Positions 9,481-19,517 of a stretch of 64,000 nucleotides of DNA are shown piece by piece. A program made the translations under genes and the position numbers. The first letter of the stretch is position 1; every line of letters begins with the position of its first letter. Source of the DNA: Prochlorococcus marinus subsp. marinus str. CCMP1375 (GTDB lineage Bacteria; Cyanobacteriota; Cyanobacteriia; PCC-6307; Cyanobiaceae); the NCBI RefSeq assembly GCF_000007925.1, contig NC_005042.1, positions 248,001 through 312,000 of the forward strand. Reading direction: 5' to 3'. A model generated the notes under the pieces. That model was given only the letters and a program-made list of their open reading frames with translations, was not told where the DNA came from and ran no database searches.

Positions 9481-9536
9481 TGAGATAATAGTTCTATTGG
9501 TCTATTAAGAATTCATTCCTCATAAGTATTATCTCA
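9481..9536. repeat. Perfect 10-bp inverted repeat with 36-base spacer
   Basis: TGAGATAATA (9481-9490) and TATTATCTCA (9527-9536) are exact reverse complements. They frame the region directly upstream of the DUF2555/coaBC gene pair on the minus strand. The spacing is long for a hairpin terminator. It could be a paired operator, or chance in AT-rich DNA. The rest of the gap to 9724 shows nothing I recognise. Confidence 0.5.
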
Positions 9537-9724
9537 TTCTAAAAGGATCTTTGCTGAAGCATTGAGCTTGATTTTGCTGCAGATCAAATTTTGTTGCTCT
9601 ATTCATTTAATTATGGCAGCCATCTAATTGTTGTTTGATGTTGAGTTTATGTTCAATTCCTTGGTTGTACCTGCTAGAAAGATATTAATGAAGTAAAAGA
9701 AACTATTAATGGTCACAGTTTTTT

Positions 9725-9925
9725 ATGTCTCAGTCAAAAAGAGAGCAAGTCGTTAGTCATCTTAGATACATCAGACAAGAGCTTCGAGAAATGAATCAAG
9801 GCGTTTTAGATGATGGATTGTTACCTGAGCCAGGTGAAATCAGAGGTGTAATGGCACAAATGGAAGCATTACATGAATTGCTAGAAGGTAAATCGAAAAC
9901 CAAGACAAAGGGCCTAGATGCTTAA
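9725..9925 (+). CDS. Small hypothetical protein, helical
   Basis: The 66-residue protein is charged and predicted helical by eye: an Arg/Glu-rich N-terminal helix, a DDGLLPEPGEI turn, a second helix (MAQMEALHELLEG) and a Lys-rich tail. It has no membrane segment, signal or cysteine. I do not recognise a family with a known role. Codon use and clean boundaries suggest a real gene, although no clear ribosome-binding site precedes the ATG. It lies 82 bases upstream of a Ycf20-like gene on the same strand. Confidence 0.65.
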   Translation: MSQSKREQVVSHLRYIRQELREMNQGVLDDGLLPEPGEIRGVMAQMEALHELLEGKSKTKTKGLDA

Positions 9926-10007
9926 TTTATCAAAAGATATATAAAATATTTCCAATGATTATTTTGTCTGATACCAATCATTACTAAATATCTATTTAAT
10001 ATCTAAA

Positions 10008-10343
10008 ATGAAATATCAATCTACAAGTTTAAATCGTAATATAATAAATTTGATTATGCGTCTAGAGGTTTGGAGTGATAACCCATGGCGGAGATATTCA
10101 ATGTTAATTATTATTTTTTTATCTGCATTTTTATTCGGAAGTTCAATAGGTATGATTAATGGTGTATTAGCTTTAATGGATCCAATAGGAGCATTTTTCA
10201 CTGTTACACTAATTGAAGTTCTTGTGCGCTTTAGAAAAGTAAATGTTCAAAAGAAAGGTTCTTCTATTTCTTTGTCAATACTTGATAGTTTCCGTATGGG
10301 ATTTATTTATGGTTTGTTTACAGAGGGGTTTAAGTTGTTTTAG
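10008..10343 (+). CDS. ycf20: Ycf20-like (DUF565) membrane protein
   Basis: The 111-residue protein has two hydrophobic segments (about 31-55 and 58-70). The block DNPWRRYSMLIIIFLSAFLFG, the DPIGAFF turn and the C-terminal MGFIYGLFTEGFKL fit the Ycf20/DUF565 family of plastids and cyanobacteria. In green algae and plants Ycf20-related proteins affect non-photochemical quenching; the cyanobacterial role is unclear. It converges on pyrB, with 19 bases between stop codons. Confidence 0.8.
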   Translation: MKYQSTSLNRNIINLIMRLEVWSDNPWRRYSMLIIIFLSAFLFGSSIGMINGVLALMDPIGAFFTVTLIEVLVRFRKVNVQKKGSSISLSILDSFRMGFIYGLFTEGFKLF

Positions 10344-10362
10344 TAACGTTTATTTTTTATTA

Positions 10363-11379
10363 TTAATTTTTATCTGCCGAAAGAAGATATAAAAGTGCCA
10401 TTCTGATAGGTATTCCATTAGAAACTTGATTCTCAATTAAAGAAATCGAATTATCTTCAAGTAATTCGCTGCTCATTTCAATTCCTCTATTAACAGGACC
10501 AGGATGTAATACCGGCACATGTTTCCCACACCATTTCAAACTTTCGTGAGTTATTCCATATTCATTATGATACTTATCTAAATTGCTAAGTAAGTTCTCA
10601 CTCATTCTTTCCTTTTGAAGTCTTAATGTAATAACAGCATCTGTATCAGTTAAAGCTTCTTTTAGACATCTGGAAATTGTAACTTTACCTCGATTCTTTA
10701 TAGGATCTTTCTTTTGACCGGAGGGAGGGGCTTCTACAAATTTTGCAAAATCATCTGGTAATAGTGAAGGTGGTCCACAAAGGACCACATTTGCTCCACA
10801 GGCAGTAAGACTCCATAAATTTGAGCGTGCAACTCGAGAATGAAGAATGTCTCCAACTATCGCAATTCTCTTTCCTGCAATATTCCTAGGCGAAGGACTC
10901 TCTTTATTAAAAAATTGAGTCAATGTAAACAAGTCGAGAAGTCCTTGGCTGGGATGGCTATGAAGCCCATCCCCTCCATTGAGAATGGAAACATTTTTCT
11001 TTTTTTGATCAAGAGATTTTGCAAGCTGCTCTGGAACTCCAGTGCCACCATGACGGACAACCAGTACGTGAGCTCCCATTGCGACGTAAGTCATTACAGT
11101 ATCTAAAGGGGTTTCCCCTTTAATTAATGAGCTATTAGAAGGAGCAAATGATTGAACATCCGCAGAAAGCCGTTTGGCAGCAAGTTCGAAACTACTTCTA
11201 GTTCTTGTACTGGGTTCGAAAAATAAAGTGGCAATTAAGCGACCTTGTAAAGCAGGTAATTTTCTTGAGCCAGATCTAGGAATTGTTTTAAACCGATTGG
11301 CAAGTTCAACAACAGTCTGATAGTCCTCAATTGAGAAGGAGGATAAGTCAAGAATATGTTTGTGGCTCCAGTTGCTCAT
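10363..11379 (-). CDS. pyrB: Aspartate carbamoyltransferase catalytic subunit
   Basis: The 338-residue enzyme makes N-carbamoyl-L-aspartate, the committed step of pyrimidine synthesis. Its carbamoyl-phosphate-binding block is [19 protein letters not shown], and [12 protein letters not shown] and [11 protein letters not shown] are present. No regulatory pyrI gene adjoins it, as usual in cyanobacteria. It overlaps the upstream glycosylase gene by four bases, so the two are probably one transcript. Confidence 0.97.
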   Translation of the reverse strand: MSNWSHKHILDLSSFSIEDYQTVVELANRFKTIPRSGSRKLPALQGRLIATLFFEPSTRTRSSFELAAKRLSADVQSFAPSNSSLIKGETPLDTVMTYVAMGAHVLVVRHGGTGVPEQLAKSLDQKKKNVSILNGGDGLHSHPSQGLLDLFTLTQFFNKESPSPRNIAGKRIAIVGDILHSRVARSNLWSLTACGANVVLCGPPSLLPDDFAKFVEAPPSGQKKDPIKNRGKVTISRCLKEALTDTDAVITLRLQKERMSENLLSNLDKYHNEYGITHESLKWCGKHVPVLHPGPVNRGIEMSSELLEDNSISLIENQVSNGIPIRMALLYLLSADKN

Positions 11380-12038
11380 GGACCTTCTTTAGAGCTTGGT
11401 TTCCATGCGTCTAAAAGAGAAGGACATCGATCCCCTTTAGCGCGCTTGCTAACACTGCGACTGTTTTGCAAATACCATCGCCAAGGTAAATCTTTTGCTT
11501 TTGATATTCCGATTCTCTTTGTTTGAATAATTGAGTTCATCTTTGAGCCTGAAAGGCCTTTGTCTATCCATAATCCATTCTCTACTGAGATTAGTGAATT
11601 GTCATGACTTCTGTTCAATCCAAATCTATTTGCCAATAATCCAGGCCCAGCTGCAATGCGTTCATTTTCATTAGGTATAGCTATTGCTCTAAGCAGAACA
11701 CCATTTGCATAATCTTTTTTATGAGTAACAATATTGACGCAGTAATATGATCCATAAGTTAGATAAACATACAAACGACCAGGATTTCCAAAAAGAGTTT
11801 TATTCTTCGAGGTTTTTCTTGTGAAACCATGACAAGCAGGTTCTGATTGTGAATATGCTTCTGTCTCGACAATTGCTCCCCAAAGTAATTTCTTGTTGGA
11901 TTCTCGTTTAACTAGCAAACAACCAATTAAATCAGGCGCTACCTCTTCAGATGGCCTGCAGAAAAAGTTAATTGGAAGAGATGAAATGGCTATTTGATGT
12001 TTTTGAAATTGATATGGCCAAGTTTTTTTATCTAACAT
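11376..12038 (-). CDS. 3-methyladenine DNA glycosylase (AAG/MPG family)
   Basis: The product excises alkylated purines in base-excision repair. From Met 12038 it has 220 residues. The family fold is seen as [30 protein letters not shown] (with the catalytic Glu), [25 protein letters not shown] with the intercalating-Tyr region, and VLLRAIAI. The frame is open 62 codons upstream, but that part lies antisense to the start of the divergent creatininase-family gene and has no family similarity. It overlaps pyrB by four bases. The pairing with pyrB has no obvious functional logic. Confidence 0.9.
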   Translation of the reverse strand: MLDKKTWPYQFQKHQIAISSLPINFFCRPSEEVAPDLIGCLLVKRESNKKLLWGAIVETEAYSQSEPACHGFTRKTSKNKTLFGNPGRLYVYLTYGSYYCVNIVTHKKDYANGVLLRAIAIPNENERIAAGPGLLANRFGLNRSHDNSLISVENGLWIDKGLSGSKMNSIIQTKRIGISKAKDLPWRWYLQNSRSVSKRAKGDRCPSLLDAWKPSSKEGP

Positions 12039-12096
12039 TATTTCTAAAGCTATAAGTAATTCATCAAAATATATTGAATTAATCTCAAGTAAGGAA

Positions 12097-12897
12097 ATGT
12101 CTAATAAAAACAAACTTGATTTACCAACATCACTTTCAAAGAATTCTTCTATGCGCTTAGATCTTTGGACATGGAAGGAAGTAGAGAAATACCTCGTTAA
12201 TTGTAAAGGTATTATTTTACCCATTGGTTCAACTGAGCAGCATGGCCCTACGGGCGCAATAGGTACTGATGCAATGACTGCAGAGGCTGTCGCAAGAGAA
12301 GTAGGTATTAGAACAGGTGTCCTTGTTACTCCGACGCAGCCTTATGGAATGGCAGAACATCATTTGGGCTTTCCAGGAACTATGAGCCTGAGATCTTCTA
12401 CTTTGCAGAAATTAATTCATGACCTTTTGATTTCTCTTGTAATGCACGGGTTTCAAAGGATTTTTATTATTAATGGACATGGAGGGAATATTGCGTCGAT
12501 TAAAGCAGCTTTTTCTGAGGTTTATAACACTGCATCTTCTAGGCATTTACCAGTAGCTAAATCATTACGGTTTAAATTGGCTAATTGGTTTATGTCTCCT
12601 GAGGTTTTTCGTCAAGCACGAGCTTTATATGGTGAAAGAGAAGGCCAGCATGCGACTCCTAGTGAAATAGCTTTAACTCTTCATTTAGAACCAAGCCTTT
12701 TAGCTAAGCAATCAGAACTACCTGATCCAGCCCCTGCTGGGCCAATATATACTTATAAGGACTTTCGCCAGAGATACCCTGACGGCAGGATGGGCTCTGA
12801 TCCATTCTTGGCAAAGGCTGAAGATGGTGAAATGTTTTTAGATAAAGCTGCTTCAGCTTTAAGTAACGATTTAATTGATTTTCTTAAAGAAACATGA
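12097..12897 (+). CDS. Creatininase family protein
   Basis: The 266-residue protein is a creatininase/FAPy-deformylase/MftE-type metallohydrolase. Metal-binding features are visible: [41 protein letters not shown] and [15 protein letters not shown]. The substrate is unknown; relatives cleave cyclic amides, deformylate or trim peptides. The start may be Met 12097 or Met 12151 (MRLDLWTW), where family similarity begins. It overlaps gatC by four bases (ATGA), so the two are coupled. Confidence 0.88.
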   Translation: MSNKNKLDLPTSLSKNSSMRLDLWTWKEVEKYLVNCKGIILPIGSTEQHGPTGAIGTDAMTAEAVAREVGIRTGVLVTPTQPYGMAEHHLGFPGTMSLRSSTLQKLIHDLLISLVMHGFQRIFIINGHGGNIASIKAAFSEVYNTASSRHLPVAKSLRFKLANWFMSPEVFRQARALYGEREGQHATPSEIALTLHLEPSLLAKQSELPDPAPAGPIYTYKDFRQRYPDGRMGSDPFLAKAEDGEMFLDKAASALSNDLIDFLKET

Positions 12898-13187
12898 CCA
12901 GAATTTCTTCGGATGATGTTCGTAAGGTTTCTAAGCTTGCTCGGTTAGAGATTTCTGAGGAACATGTTGAAACATATGCGAATCAACTGGAAGAAATTTT
13001 GGAATATATTGCTCAACTTGAGAAAATTGATACTAAAAATATTCCACCTACGACAAGAGCTGTGGAAGTTGTTAATGTGTTAAGAGAAGATATTGTAGAT
13101 AAATCAAATGTTCGAGACAAAATATTAGATTTAGCTCCTAATAGAGAGGGACAATTTTATAGGGTTCCTAAGATTTTGGCTGAATAA
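12894..13187 (+). CDS. gatC: Asp/Glu-tRNA amidotransferase subunit C
   Basis: The 97-residue GatC subunit stabilises the GatCAB complex, which converts Glu-tRNA(Gln) to Gln-tRNA(Gln) in the cytosol. The pattern VRKVSKLARLEISEEH, LEEILEYIAQLEKIDT, then VLREDIV and a C-terminal FYRVPKIL is typical. It shares ATGA with the preceding creatininase-family gene. It converges with crtR, one base away. gatA and gatB are not in the window. Confidence 0.95.
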   Translation: MTRISSDDVRKVSKLARLEISEEHVETYANQLEEILEYIAQLEKIDTKNIPPTTRAVEVVNVLREDIVDKSNVRDKILDLAPNREGQFYRVPKILAE

Positions 13188-13188
13188 A

Positions 13189-14223
13189 TTAATCAATTTT
13201 ATCTGGGATGATTGCAGTTTTATGAAGAATATAAAGCCATTTTCTTCTCAATTTTTTCGTTGGGATTAAGTTCGCTAGAGGCCTCATTTTACTCCTACTT
13301 TTTTTGTGACTTCTTATTCCTAAAATAATGTCATAAAGGAAATTAAAACTATCTTTTTTTGATTCAAAAATACCCATTCTTTGTGGTGACCCTTTCTGAT
13401 CTAAAAGTGGTTTAGTTGCTTCATAAGCTGGCTTATATTCAAACCAAGGAATTGAAGGCCATAAATGATGAACTAGATGATAATTTTGGCCCATTATCAG
13501 TATATTCATTACTCGACTTGGATATACCCTTGAATTCTTCCATTTATTGCGAGCCATAAATGGGCGATGAGGGAGGTAGTCAAAGAATATTCCAAGAGTA
13601 ACTCCAACCATTAGTGCTGGACCAAACCAAAGGTTATAAATTACGTTCATGAAATTAAAATGAACACCAGCTAAAACAATTGTTATGAAAATGGATCGCT
13701 CTAGGCCCCATTGCATTAGTTCATATTTCCTCCAGAGTTTCCTTTGAAAAAAGAAATATTCATGATAAAAAAACCTTGGAGCAATTAACCAGACTGGGCC
13801 AAAAGTACTGACTATATGATCAGGGTCATTCTTGGGATCATTGACATGAGAGTGATGTTGAAGATGGACTCTAGTGAAAACTGGAAAACTAAAACCTAAT
13901 AATATTGCTGCGCCATGACCCATAGCCTGATTTATCCATTTATTAGGATGAGCTGCTTTGTGACAGGCATCATGGATAACAGTCCCTTCCATATGAAGAG
14001 AAAGGAATGCAAGCCCAACTAGTACAGGAAGTGGCCATACCCCTTTATACCATTGCCATATAGAGAGAAATGCTATTGCATAACCACCAATAAATAAGCC
14101 TAAAGTGGGATTGAAAAAATTAGGTGGATCTAGATAATCTTTAATGCGCTTTTGCCAAAAACTTGACGATTGGAATTTGGGGGGTAAATCATTATGAATA
14201 GTTGTATTTAAGGTATTTGTCAT
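13189..14223 (-). CDS. crtR: Beta-carotene hydroxylase CrtR
   Basis: The 344-residue membrane enzyme belongs to the fatty-acid-desaturase/hydroxylase superfamily. Its di-iron histidine boxes are HDACHKAAH, HLQHHSHVND and HLVHHLWPSIP. CrtR hydroxylates carotenoid beta-rings, here presumably leading to zeaxanthin, an abundant Prochlorococcus pigment. Several hydrophobic segments lie between the boxes, including one pair around residue 45-75. The ATG at 14223 gives a typical length. It lies 57 bases downstream of tRNA-Leu on the same strand. Confidence 0.93.
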   Translation of the reverse strand: MTNTLNTTIHNDLPPKFQSSSFWQKRIKDYLDPPNFFNPTLGLFIGGYAIAFLSIWQWYKGVWPLPVLVGLAFLSLHMEGTVIHDACHKAAHPNKWINQAMGHGAAILLGFSFPVFTRVHLQHHSHVNDPKNDPDHIVSTFGPVWLIAPRFFYHEYFFFQRKLWRKYELMQWGLERSIFITIVLAGVHFNFMNVIYNLWFGPALMVGVTLGIFFDYLPHRPFMARNKWKNSRVYPSRVMNILIMGQNYHLVHHLWPSIPWFEYKPAYEATKPLLDQKGSPQRMGIFESKKDSFNFLYDIILGIRSHKKSRSKMRPLANLIPTKKLRRKWLYILHKTAIIPDKID

Positions 14224-14280
14224 TGCATTTTTGAATTACAACTTAGGAACAAACTCATACCTATTTGTTTTAGTAATTAA

Positions 14281-14362
14281 TGCCCACCGGGAGACTTGAA
14301 CTCCCACGACCTAAGTCACGGGTACCTAAAACCCGCGCGTCTACCAATTCCGCCAGATGGGC
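14281..14362 (-). tRNA. trnL: tRNA-Leu (anticodon UAG)
   Basis: Read on the minus strand, the 7-bp acceptor stem GCCCATC pairs with GGTGGGC (one G-U), discriminator A. The anticodon arm is CGGGT-TTTAGGT-ACCCG with anticodon TAG. A long class II variable arm and the T arm with GTTCAAGTC follow. CCA is not encoded. It is about 82 bases long. Confidence 0.96.
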
Positions 14363-14409
14363 CAATGGTTGATAGCGTAGCTGATAGTGAGTTTTTCATA
14401 GGGGAAATA

Positions 14410-14429
14410 TATAAATAAGCTTATTTATA
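14410..14429. repeat. Perfect 20-bp palindrome
   Basis: TATAAATAAGCTTATTTATA reads the same on both strands. It sits 47 bases upstream of tRNA-Leu and about 150 bases upstream of the divergent Ycf66-like gene. It has no unpaired centre, so it is more like a dimeric protein site or cruciform than a transcript hairpin. The rest of 14363-14582 shows nothing else I recognise. Confidence 0.6.
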
Positions 14430-14582
14430 GAAATGGAAGAAGCAATGGTTATTTGCGAACTAATAAGGCCAAAGCTCATTTGCGCGTCCTTCTTGTATAG
14501 CTAGATATTTTTTTCAGAAGCCAGAATGGGCTTATTCCTAAACTTTAGACAAAATAAGTACATATAAGCTTGCTCAAAAATT

Positions 14583-15131
14583 ATGTTGGCAGTTGTTATT
14601 GGTGATTTTTCTATAATCCTAGGCCTAGCGATCTTGCTATTACCACTTCTAATTACTGAATTAAGTCGGCCCAAGGATTCCTTCTGGGGAGCATTGACAA
14701 TGATTTTGGGATTAGTCCTTATTACAAGTAAAGAGAGGCTTAGCGGATCGCCAATGCTTGCGGTCCTGTTTAGTTCATTAATTATTTTTAGACTATTGTT
14801 AGAGGTGTCACAAAATCGATGGCAGCAACTGACATTGGAAGAAAAAGCTGGAATAAAGTCTTTTAGTCTTTGGAACAATAGAATATCTCAGATCATTGCT
14901 GTTTTTGGAAGATTGGGCTCTATTGTTCTTGCAATATCTGATCTTTTTAAAGGTAAGCCGAAACCAAGTTCAATTGGTAAAAAGTGGGTTAGGCCAGAAA
15001 CCAATAATAAAAGTGCAGGTTCAGACTCAAAGCAGCTTGCTTCTTTAGAGGGTAATATTGATGACAAGAATTTCGCTTCAGATCAGATTTCAACTCTTGC
15101 TTCAGGGAATACACCTTCCGACGCTTCATAA
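14583..15131 (+). CDS. Ycf66-like membrane protein
   Basis: The 182-residue protein starts with two or three hydrophobic segments (about 3-25, 34-48 and 56-70). These are followed by SQNRWQQLTLEEK and a long hydrophilic Ser/Asn/Asp-rich tail. The layout and the ITSKERLSGSP block after the second segment fit the cyanobacterial/plastid Ycf66 family, from memory. Function is unknown. It lies just upstream of ileS on the same strand (22-base gap), so it may share its transcript. Confidence 0.7.
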   Translation: MLAVVIGDFSIILGLAILLLPLLITELSRPKDSFWGALTMILGLVLITSKERLSGSPMLAVLFSSLIIFRLLLEVSQNRWQQLTLEEKAGIKSFSLWNNRISQIIAVFGRLGSIVLAISDLFKGKPKPSSIGKKWVRPETNNKSAGSDSKQLASLEGNIDDKNFASDQISTLASGNTPSDAS

Positions 15132-15153
15132 GCTTCTCTAATTAATTTTCATT

Positions 15154-18063
15154 GTGAATCACGAGAAAACAAACGACGGTAATAATCGTCCTTCCTACAA
15201 AGAATCTCTTAATCTCTTAAAAACAAGCTTCAGCATGCGAGCTAATGCAATTGTTCGCGAGCCTGAACTTCAGCAATTTTGGAAAGAAAAAGGAATTGAT
15301 TTTGAGCTTGGCTTAGCCAACAAAGGTTCTACTTTTACGCTGCATGATGGACCTCCTTATGCAAATGGAAATCTTCATATGGGACATGCTCTCAACAAGA
15401 TTCTAAAAGACATAATTAACAAGTATCAAATTCTTAAAGGAAGCAAAGTTCGTTTTGTGCCTGGATGGGATTGCCATGGATTGCCTATTGAATTACAGGT
15501 CCTCAAAACTCTTGATAGAAAAGAGCGTGAAGATTTAACTCCGATCAAATTGAGGAAAAAAGCTGCTGCATATGCTCACAAGCAGATTGCTCTTCAAAAA
15601 GATGGGTTTCGTCGATGGGGAATTTGGGCTGATTGGGATAACCCTTATTTAACTCTTCAAAAAGAATATGAAGCTGCTCAGATTAAATTGTTTGGAGAGA
15701 TGGCTTTCAAGGGGTATATCTATAGAGGTCTTAAGCCAGTACATTGGAGTCCAAGTTCTAGAACAGCTTTAGCAGAAGCAGAGTTGGAATACCCAGAAGG
15801 TCATACAAGTCCAAGCATTTATGTTGCTTTTAGTGTTGTTAAACTTCCAAACCTTTTGCAAGAGTCTTTAAGTAAACAAGGCTTGGCACTACCAGTGCAT
15901 GAAGATGGGTTAAGTAATAAGTTAAAAGTAGCTATATGGACAACAACTCCTTGGACTTTACCTGCCAATATGGCAGTAGCTGTTAATGAGAATATTGATT
16001 ATATTATTGCAAAAGATAATTCTGAAAAGTTACTAATTATAGCCTCAGATCTTCGTGAAATAGTCAGTGAAGAAATTGGATCACCTTTAGAAAAGGTTGC
16101 AATAGTAAAAGGCAAAATGTTAGATGGAGTTTTATACAAACACCCTTTATTTGATAGCTTAAATCCATTTGTGTTAGGAGGAAATTATATTACAACCGAG
16201 TCTGGTACGGGAATAGTTCATACAGCGCCAGGTCATGGTGTTGATGACTTTAACACTGGAATGAAGTACAAGCTTCCTATAATATGCCCTGTTGATGAAA
16301 AGGGTTTCTTTACTTCTGAAGCAGGTGATTTTGAGGGCTTAAATGTTTTAAAAGATGCTAATACTAAGATTATTAATGCTTTAAAAGAATCTGGTTGCTT
16401 GTTAAAGGAAAAACCCTATATACATAAATATCCATATGACTGGAGAACAAAAAAACCAACTATTTTTCGTGCTACAGAACAGTGGTTTGCATCAGTTGAA
16501 GGATTTAGAAATGATGCCTTAAATTCTATTGAAAAGGTAGAATGGTTACCACAATCAGGTAAAAAGCGCATTAAATCAATGGTTGAGGATAGAGGTGATT
16601 GGTGTATTTCTAGGCAGCGTAATTGGGGCGTCCCTATACCGGTTTTTTATTCAAAGGAAGGGTCAAAAGTTCTTTTAAATGAAGCTACTATTAAACATAT
16701 ATATAACTTGTTTGTGAAGTATGGAGCAGATGCTTGGTGGGAGTTGCCGATATCAGAACTTCTTCCCAGCAATTATTCATCAGAAGCTCATAAGTGGGAA
16801 AAAGGAAAAGATACGATGGATGTTTGGTTTGACTCTGGATCTAGTTGGACATCAGTAATTTCTAAATCAGATGAACTTAATTATCCGGCTGATCTTTATT
16901 TAGAAGGTTCAGATCAACATCGAGGTTGGTTCCAGTCTTCATTACTTACTTCTGTTGCAGTAAATAGTCATGCTCCATACTTAAAAGTCCTTACTCATGG
17001 CTTTGCATTAGATGAAAATGGTCGAAAAATGAGCAAATCATTAGGTAACATTATTGATCCTTGGAAAATTATAAATGGTGGAAATAATAAGAAATTGGAA
17101 CCAGCTTATGGTGCAGATGTCCTTAGGCTTTGGGTAAGCTCTGTTGATTATTCAGTAGATGTACCAATTGGGAATAACATTTTAAGTCAATTGTCAGATG
17201 TTTATAGGAAAGTAAGAAATACCGCACGTTATCTTTTAGGTAATTTGCATGATTTTGACCCAGCTAAAGATGGATTGGATATAGGAGATTTACCTATTTT
17301 AGATCGTTGGATGCTTAATAGGACAGCTGATGTTGTTGATGAGATTTCAATAGCATTTGAAAGATATGAGTTCTCAAAGTTCTTTCAGCTATTGCAGAGC
17401 TTCTGTGTAGTTGATTTATCTAATTTTTATTTAGATATAGCTAAAGATAGGCTATATGTTAGTGCCCCAAATGATTTTAGGAGGAGATCATGCCAATATG
17501 TTTTATCTCTAATTGTAGAGCGCCTTGCTGGAGTTATTTCTCCAGTTTTAAGTCATACAGCAGAAGATATTTGGCAGAATATCCCTTATAAACTAAATGA
17601 AGAGTCTGTATTTCAAAGGTACTGGCCTAAAGTTCCAGATTCTTGGAGAGATTCTTCTTTCAATAAACCAATCAATCAAATTAGAGAATTAAGAACTTCT
17701 GTCAACCGTGCTTTAGAAGATTGTAGAACTAGACAAGAATTAGGATCTTCTCTTGAGGCTTCTGTTCGCATTTCTCCAATTAATGAATCACTTCAAAATT
17801 CTCTTACATTTCTTCAGGAAAATGGTCACAATTCTGTTGATAATTTATTTGATTGGTTAATTGTTTCTAAAGTTCAAATAGGAGGAGAGCCATGGGCTGA
17901 GGTATTATTTACTAAAGAAGATGATATTGGTGTTATTGAAATAGCAAAATCTAGAGGAGCTAAATGTGAAAGATGTTGGCATTATGAATTGGATATTGGT
18001 CAATACGAAAGGCATCCATTACTATGTGGTAGATGCGTTGATATTATTGAACGAATAGATTAA
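15154..18063 (+). CDS. ileS: Isoleucyl-tRNA synthetase
   Basis: The 969-residue class I synthetase charges tRNA-Ile. The HIGH motif is HMGH at 75-78 in [14 protein letters not shown], and KMSKS is at 625-629. The editing domain shows [14 protein letters not shown] and [14 protein letters not shown]-terminal zinc module CERCWHY...LCGRCV closes the protein, as in bacterial-type IleRS. The start is GTG at 15154; translation from there gives the expected N-terminal length. It converges on the DUF3177 gene. Confidence 0.98.
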   Translation: MNHEKTNDGNNRPSYKESLNLLKTSFSMRANAIVREPELQQFWKEKGIDFELGLANKGSTFTLHDGPPYANGNLHMGHALNKILKDIINKYQILKGSKVRFVPGWDCHGLPIELQVLKTLDRKEREDLTPIKLRKKAAAYAHKQIALQKDGFRRWGIWADWDNPYLTLQKEYEAAQIKLFGEMAFKGYIYRGLKPVHWSPSSRTALAEAELEYPEGHTSPSIYVAFSVVKLPNLLQESLSKQGLALPVHEDGLSNKLKVAIWTTTPWTLPANMAVAVNENIDYIIAKDNSEKLLIIASDLREIVSEEIGSPLEKVAIVKGKMLDGVLYKHPLFDSLNPFVLGGNYITTESGTGIVHTAPGHGVDDFNTGMKYKLPIICPVDEKGFFTSEAGDFEGLNVLKDANTKIINALKESGCLLKEKPYIHKYPYDWRTKKPTIFRATEQWFASVEGFRNDALNSIEKVEWLPQSGKKRIKSMVEDRGDWCISRQRNWGVPIPVFYSKEGSKVLLNEATIKHIYNLFVKYGADAWWELPISELLPSNYSSEAHKWEKGKDTMDVWFDSGSSWTSVISKSDELNYPADLYLEGSDQHRGWFQSSLLTSVAVNSHAPYLKVLTHGFALDENGRKMSKSLGNIIDPWKIINGGNNKKLEPAYGADVLRLWVSSVDYSVDVPIGNNILSQLSDVYRKVRNTARYLLGNLHDFDPAKDGLDIGDLPILDRWMLNRTADVVDEISIAFERYEFSKFFQLLQSFCVVDLSNFYLDIAKDRLYVSAPNDFRRRSCQYVLSLIVERLAGVISPVLSHTAEDIWQNIPYKLNEESVFQRYWPKVPDSWRDSSFNKPINQIRELRTSVNRALEDCRTRQELGSSLEASVRISPINESLQNSLTFLQENGHNSVDNLFDWLIVSKVQIGGEPWAEVLFTKEDDIGVIEIAKSRGAKCERCWHYELDIGQYERHPLLCGRCVDIIERID

Positions 18064-18123
18064 ATCATGATCAATAAAATAAATTATTTTTTATATCTTT
18101 ATCAATCATTATTTTAAGTTAAT

Positions 18124-18750
18124 CTAAAAATCTCCTGCGATTCTACCTTGCTTAGGCAGGCGTATAATAGCCCATTGTATAAAACCCACTATATAAATAA
18201 TTAAAGCTAAATAACCTATAAAAGCGGACAAGGCTTCTGTCCAATTGGCTCCAAATAAAAAGTTAAAAATACTCCTTATGATTTGATTTAAACCTGATGG
18301 AGCTTCTCTCCAGTAATTACAATTTTGACTATTGATATTATTAACGCATTCTAAACTTATAAATGAAAGTGTTATATAAAAGCAACTATAGAAACTTAGT
18401 GACCATCGCCATGCTTTTAATACTAATGCTATGGTTTTATGTCGAGGAAATTCATTTATTTCTTCATTTAAATCTATCCAAAACCATATTGAGGTAAGAA
18501 TTAGTAATGGTGAAAGAAAAGATGTTAAGTAACCAATAGGCCTATTGCCAATCAATAGAAGCATGCTTATAAACATTAGACTTGCAACCTTCCAATAAAT
18601 TGACAAGAGCCTAACGATGGGAGATTCTTTTTTCATCGAAGCCCAAATAAAAATTACTAATGGAAGCCCAAATGCAAAAGTGGCTCCTAGTCTGTATGAA
18701 AGCCAGACGAGAGTGCTGTATGAGATTTCTGTCACAAAAAGAACTTTCAA
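18124..18750 (-). CDS. DUF3177-like membrane protein
   Basis: The 208-residue protein has about five hydrophobic segments (near 19-36, 51-66, 71-90, 113-130 and 170-192). The pairing of RLGATFAFGLPLVIFIWA with LIGNRPIGYLTSFLSP, and the last helix ending FIQWAIIRLPKQGRIAG, suggest the cyanobacterial DUF3177 family (recalled, not searched). Function is unknown. Its neighbours ileS and trmB give no clear hint. A loose AT-rich inverted repeat lies between it and the convergent ileS. Confidence 0.7.
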   Translation of the reverse strand: MKVLFVTEISYSTLVWLSYRLGATFAFGLPLVIFIWASMKKESPIVRLLSIYWKVASLMFISMLLLIGNRPIGYLTSFLSPLLILTSIWFWIDLNEEINEFPRHKTIALVLKAWRWSLSFYSCFYITLSFISLECVNNINSQNCNYWREAPSGLNQIIRSIFNFLFGANWTEALSAFIGYLALIIYIVGFIQWAIIRLPKQGRIAGDF

Positions 18751-18819
18751 TTTAGTTATTATTAATCTATACCACTATTATTTGCTATGAAGCTAAGGAC
18801 TTTTAATAAGCTCTAAATA

Positions 18820-19461
18820 GTGCGACAACATGTAAACCCCTTAAGCCACTTTTTTCAGCTTCATAATGAGCTGCCTAGGCCTGAGGATTTATTTGAAAGT
18901 ATTGATTTACCTATTCATTTAGATATTGGTTGCGCAAGAGGTAAGTTTTTAATTGATATGGCAGCTGATAATGCCCAATGGAACTTTCTTGGAGTTGAAA
19001 TTAGAGAGCCTCTAGTATTTGCGGCTGAAAAAGAAAGAATTGAATTAGGTCTTACTAATTTGAGATTTTTCTTTTGTAATGCAAATATAAGCTTAGAAAA
19101 ATGGTTTCTTAGTTTAGAAAATGGACAATTAAAAAGAGTTTCTATTCAATTTCCAGATCCTTGGTTTAAAAAGCGTCACAGGAAGAGGAGAGTATTAAAT
19201 CAGTCTTTTCTATTTCTTTTGGCACAAAGTCTTGATATTGGATCGGAATTATTTATTCAATCTGATGTAATAAGTGTTATGGATGAAATGACTGAGATTA
19301 TTGAGCTTAGTCATTTTTTTGATCGGCATAGTAAATACTCTGAATCTAATTTAAATGCTAATCCTTTTAAATTTTGTACTGAACGCGAGAAATATGCAAT
19401 TCATCAAGGAGTAAAAGTATATCGTCAATTATATTTTAGGAATAGTACAGGAATTTTATAG
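18820..19461 (+). CDS. trmB: tRNA (guanine-N7)-methyltransferase
   Basis: The 213-residue SAM-dependent enzyme methylates G46 of tRNA. The SAM-binding motif is [23 protein letters not shown] and the catalytic block [15 protein letters not shown] follow. The start is GTG 18820 (MRQHVNPLS), the usual N-terminus in picocyanobacteria and the only sensible start. It converges on glmM; an AT-rich hairpin (TTATTTA-TTAG-TAAATAA, 19467-19484) lies between the two and may end both transcripts. Confidence 0.96.
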
Positions 19462-19517
19462 CTAATTTATTTATTAGTAAATAATCTATATTTGTATTGA
19501 CTTAGTATCTAGTTGAT

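Noticed and set aside
12039-12224. N-terminal extension of the 3-methyladenine glycosylase
   Set aside because: It is antisense to the start of the creatininase-family gene and lies outside the family's conserved region.
18064-18123. Imperfect inverted repeat between ileS and the DUF3177 gene as a terminator
   Set aside because: ATGATCAATAAA and TTTATCAATCAT match at only 10 of 12 positions in very AT-rich DNA; too weak to call.
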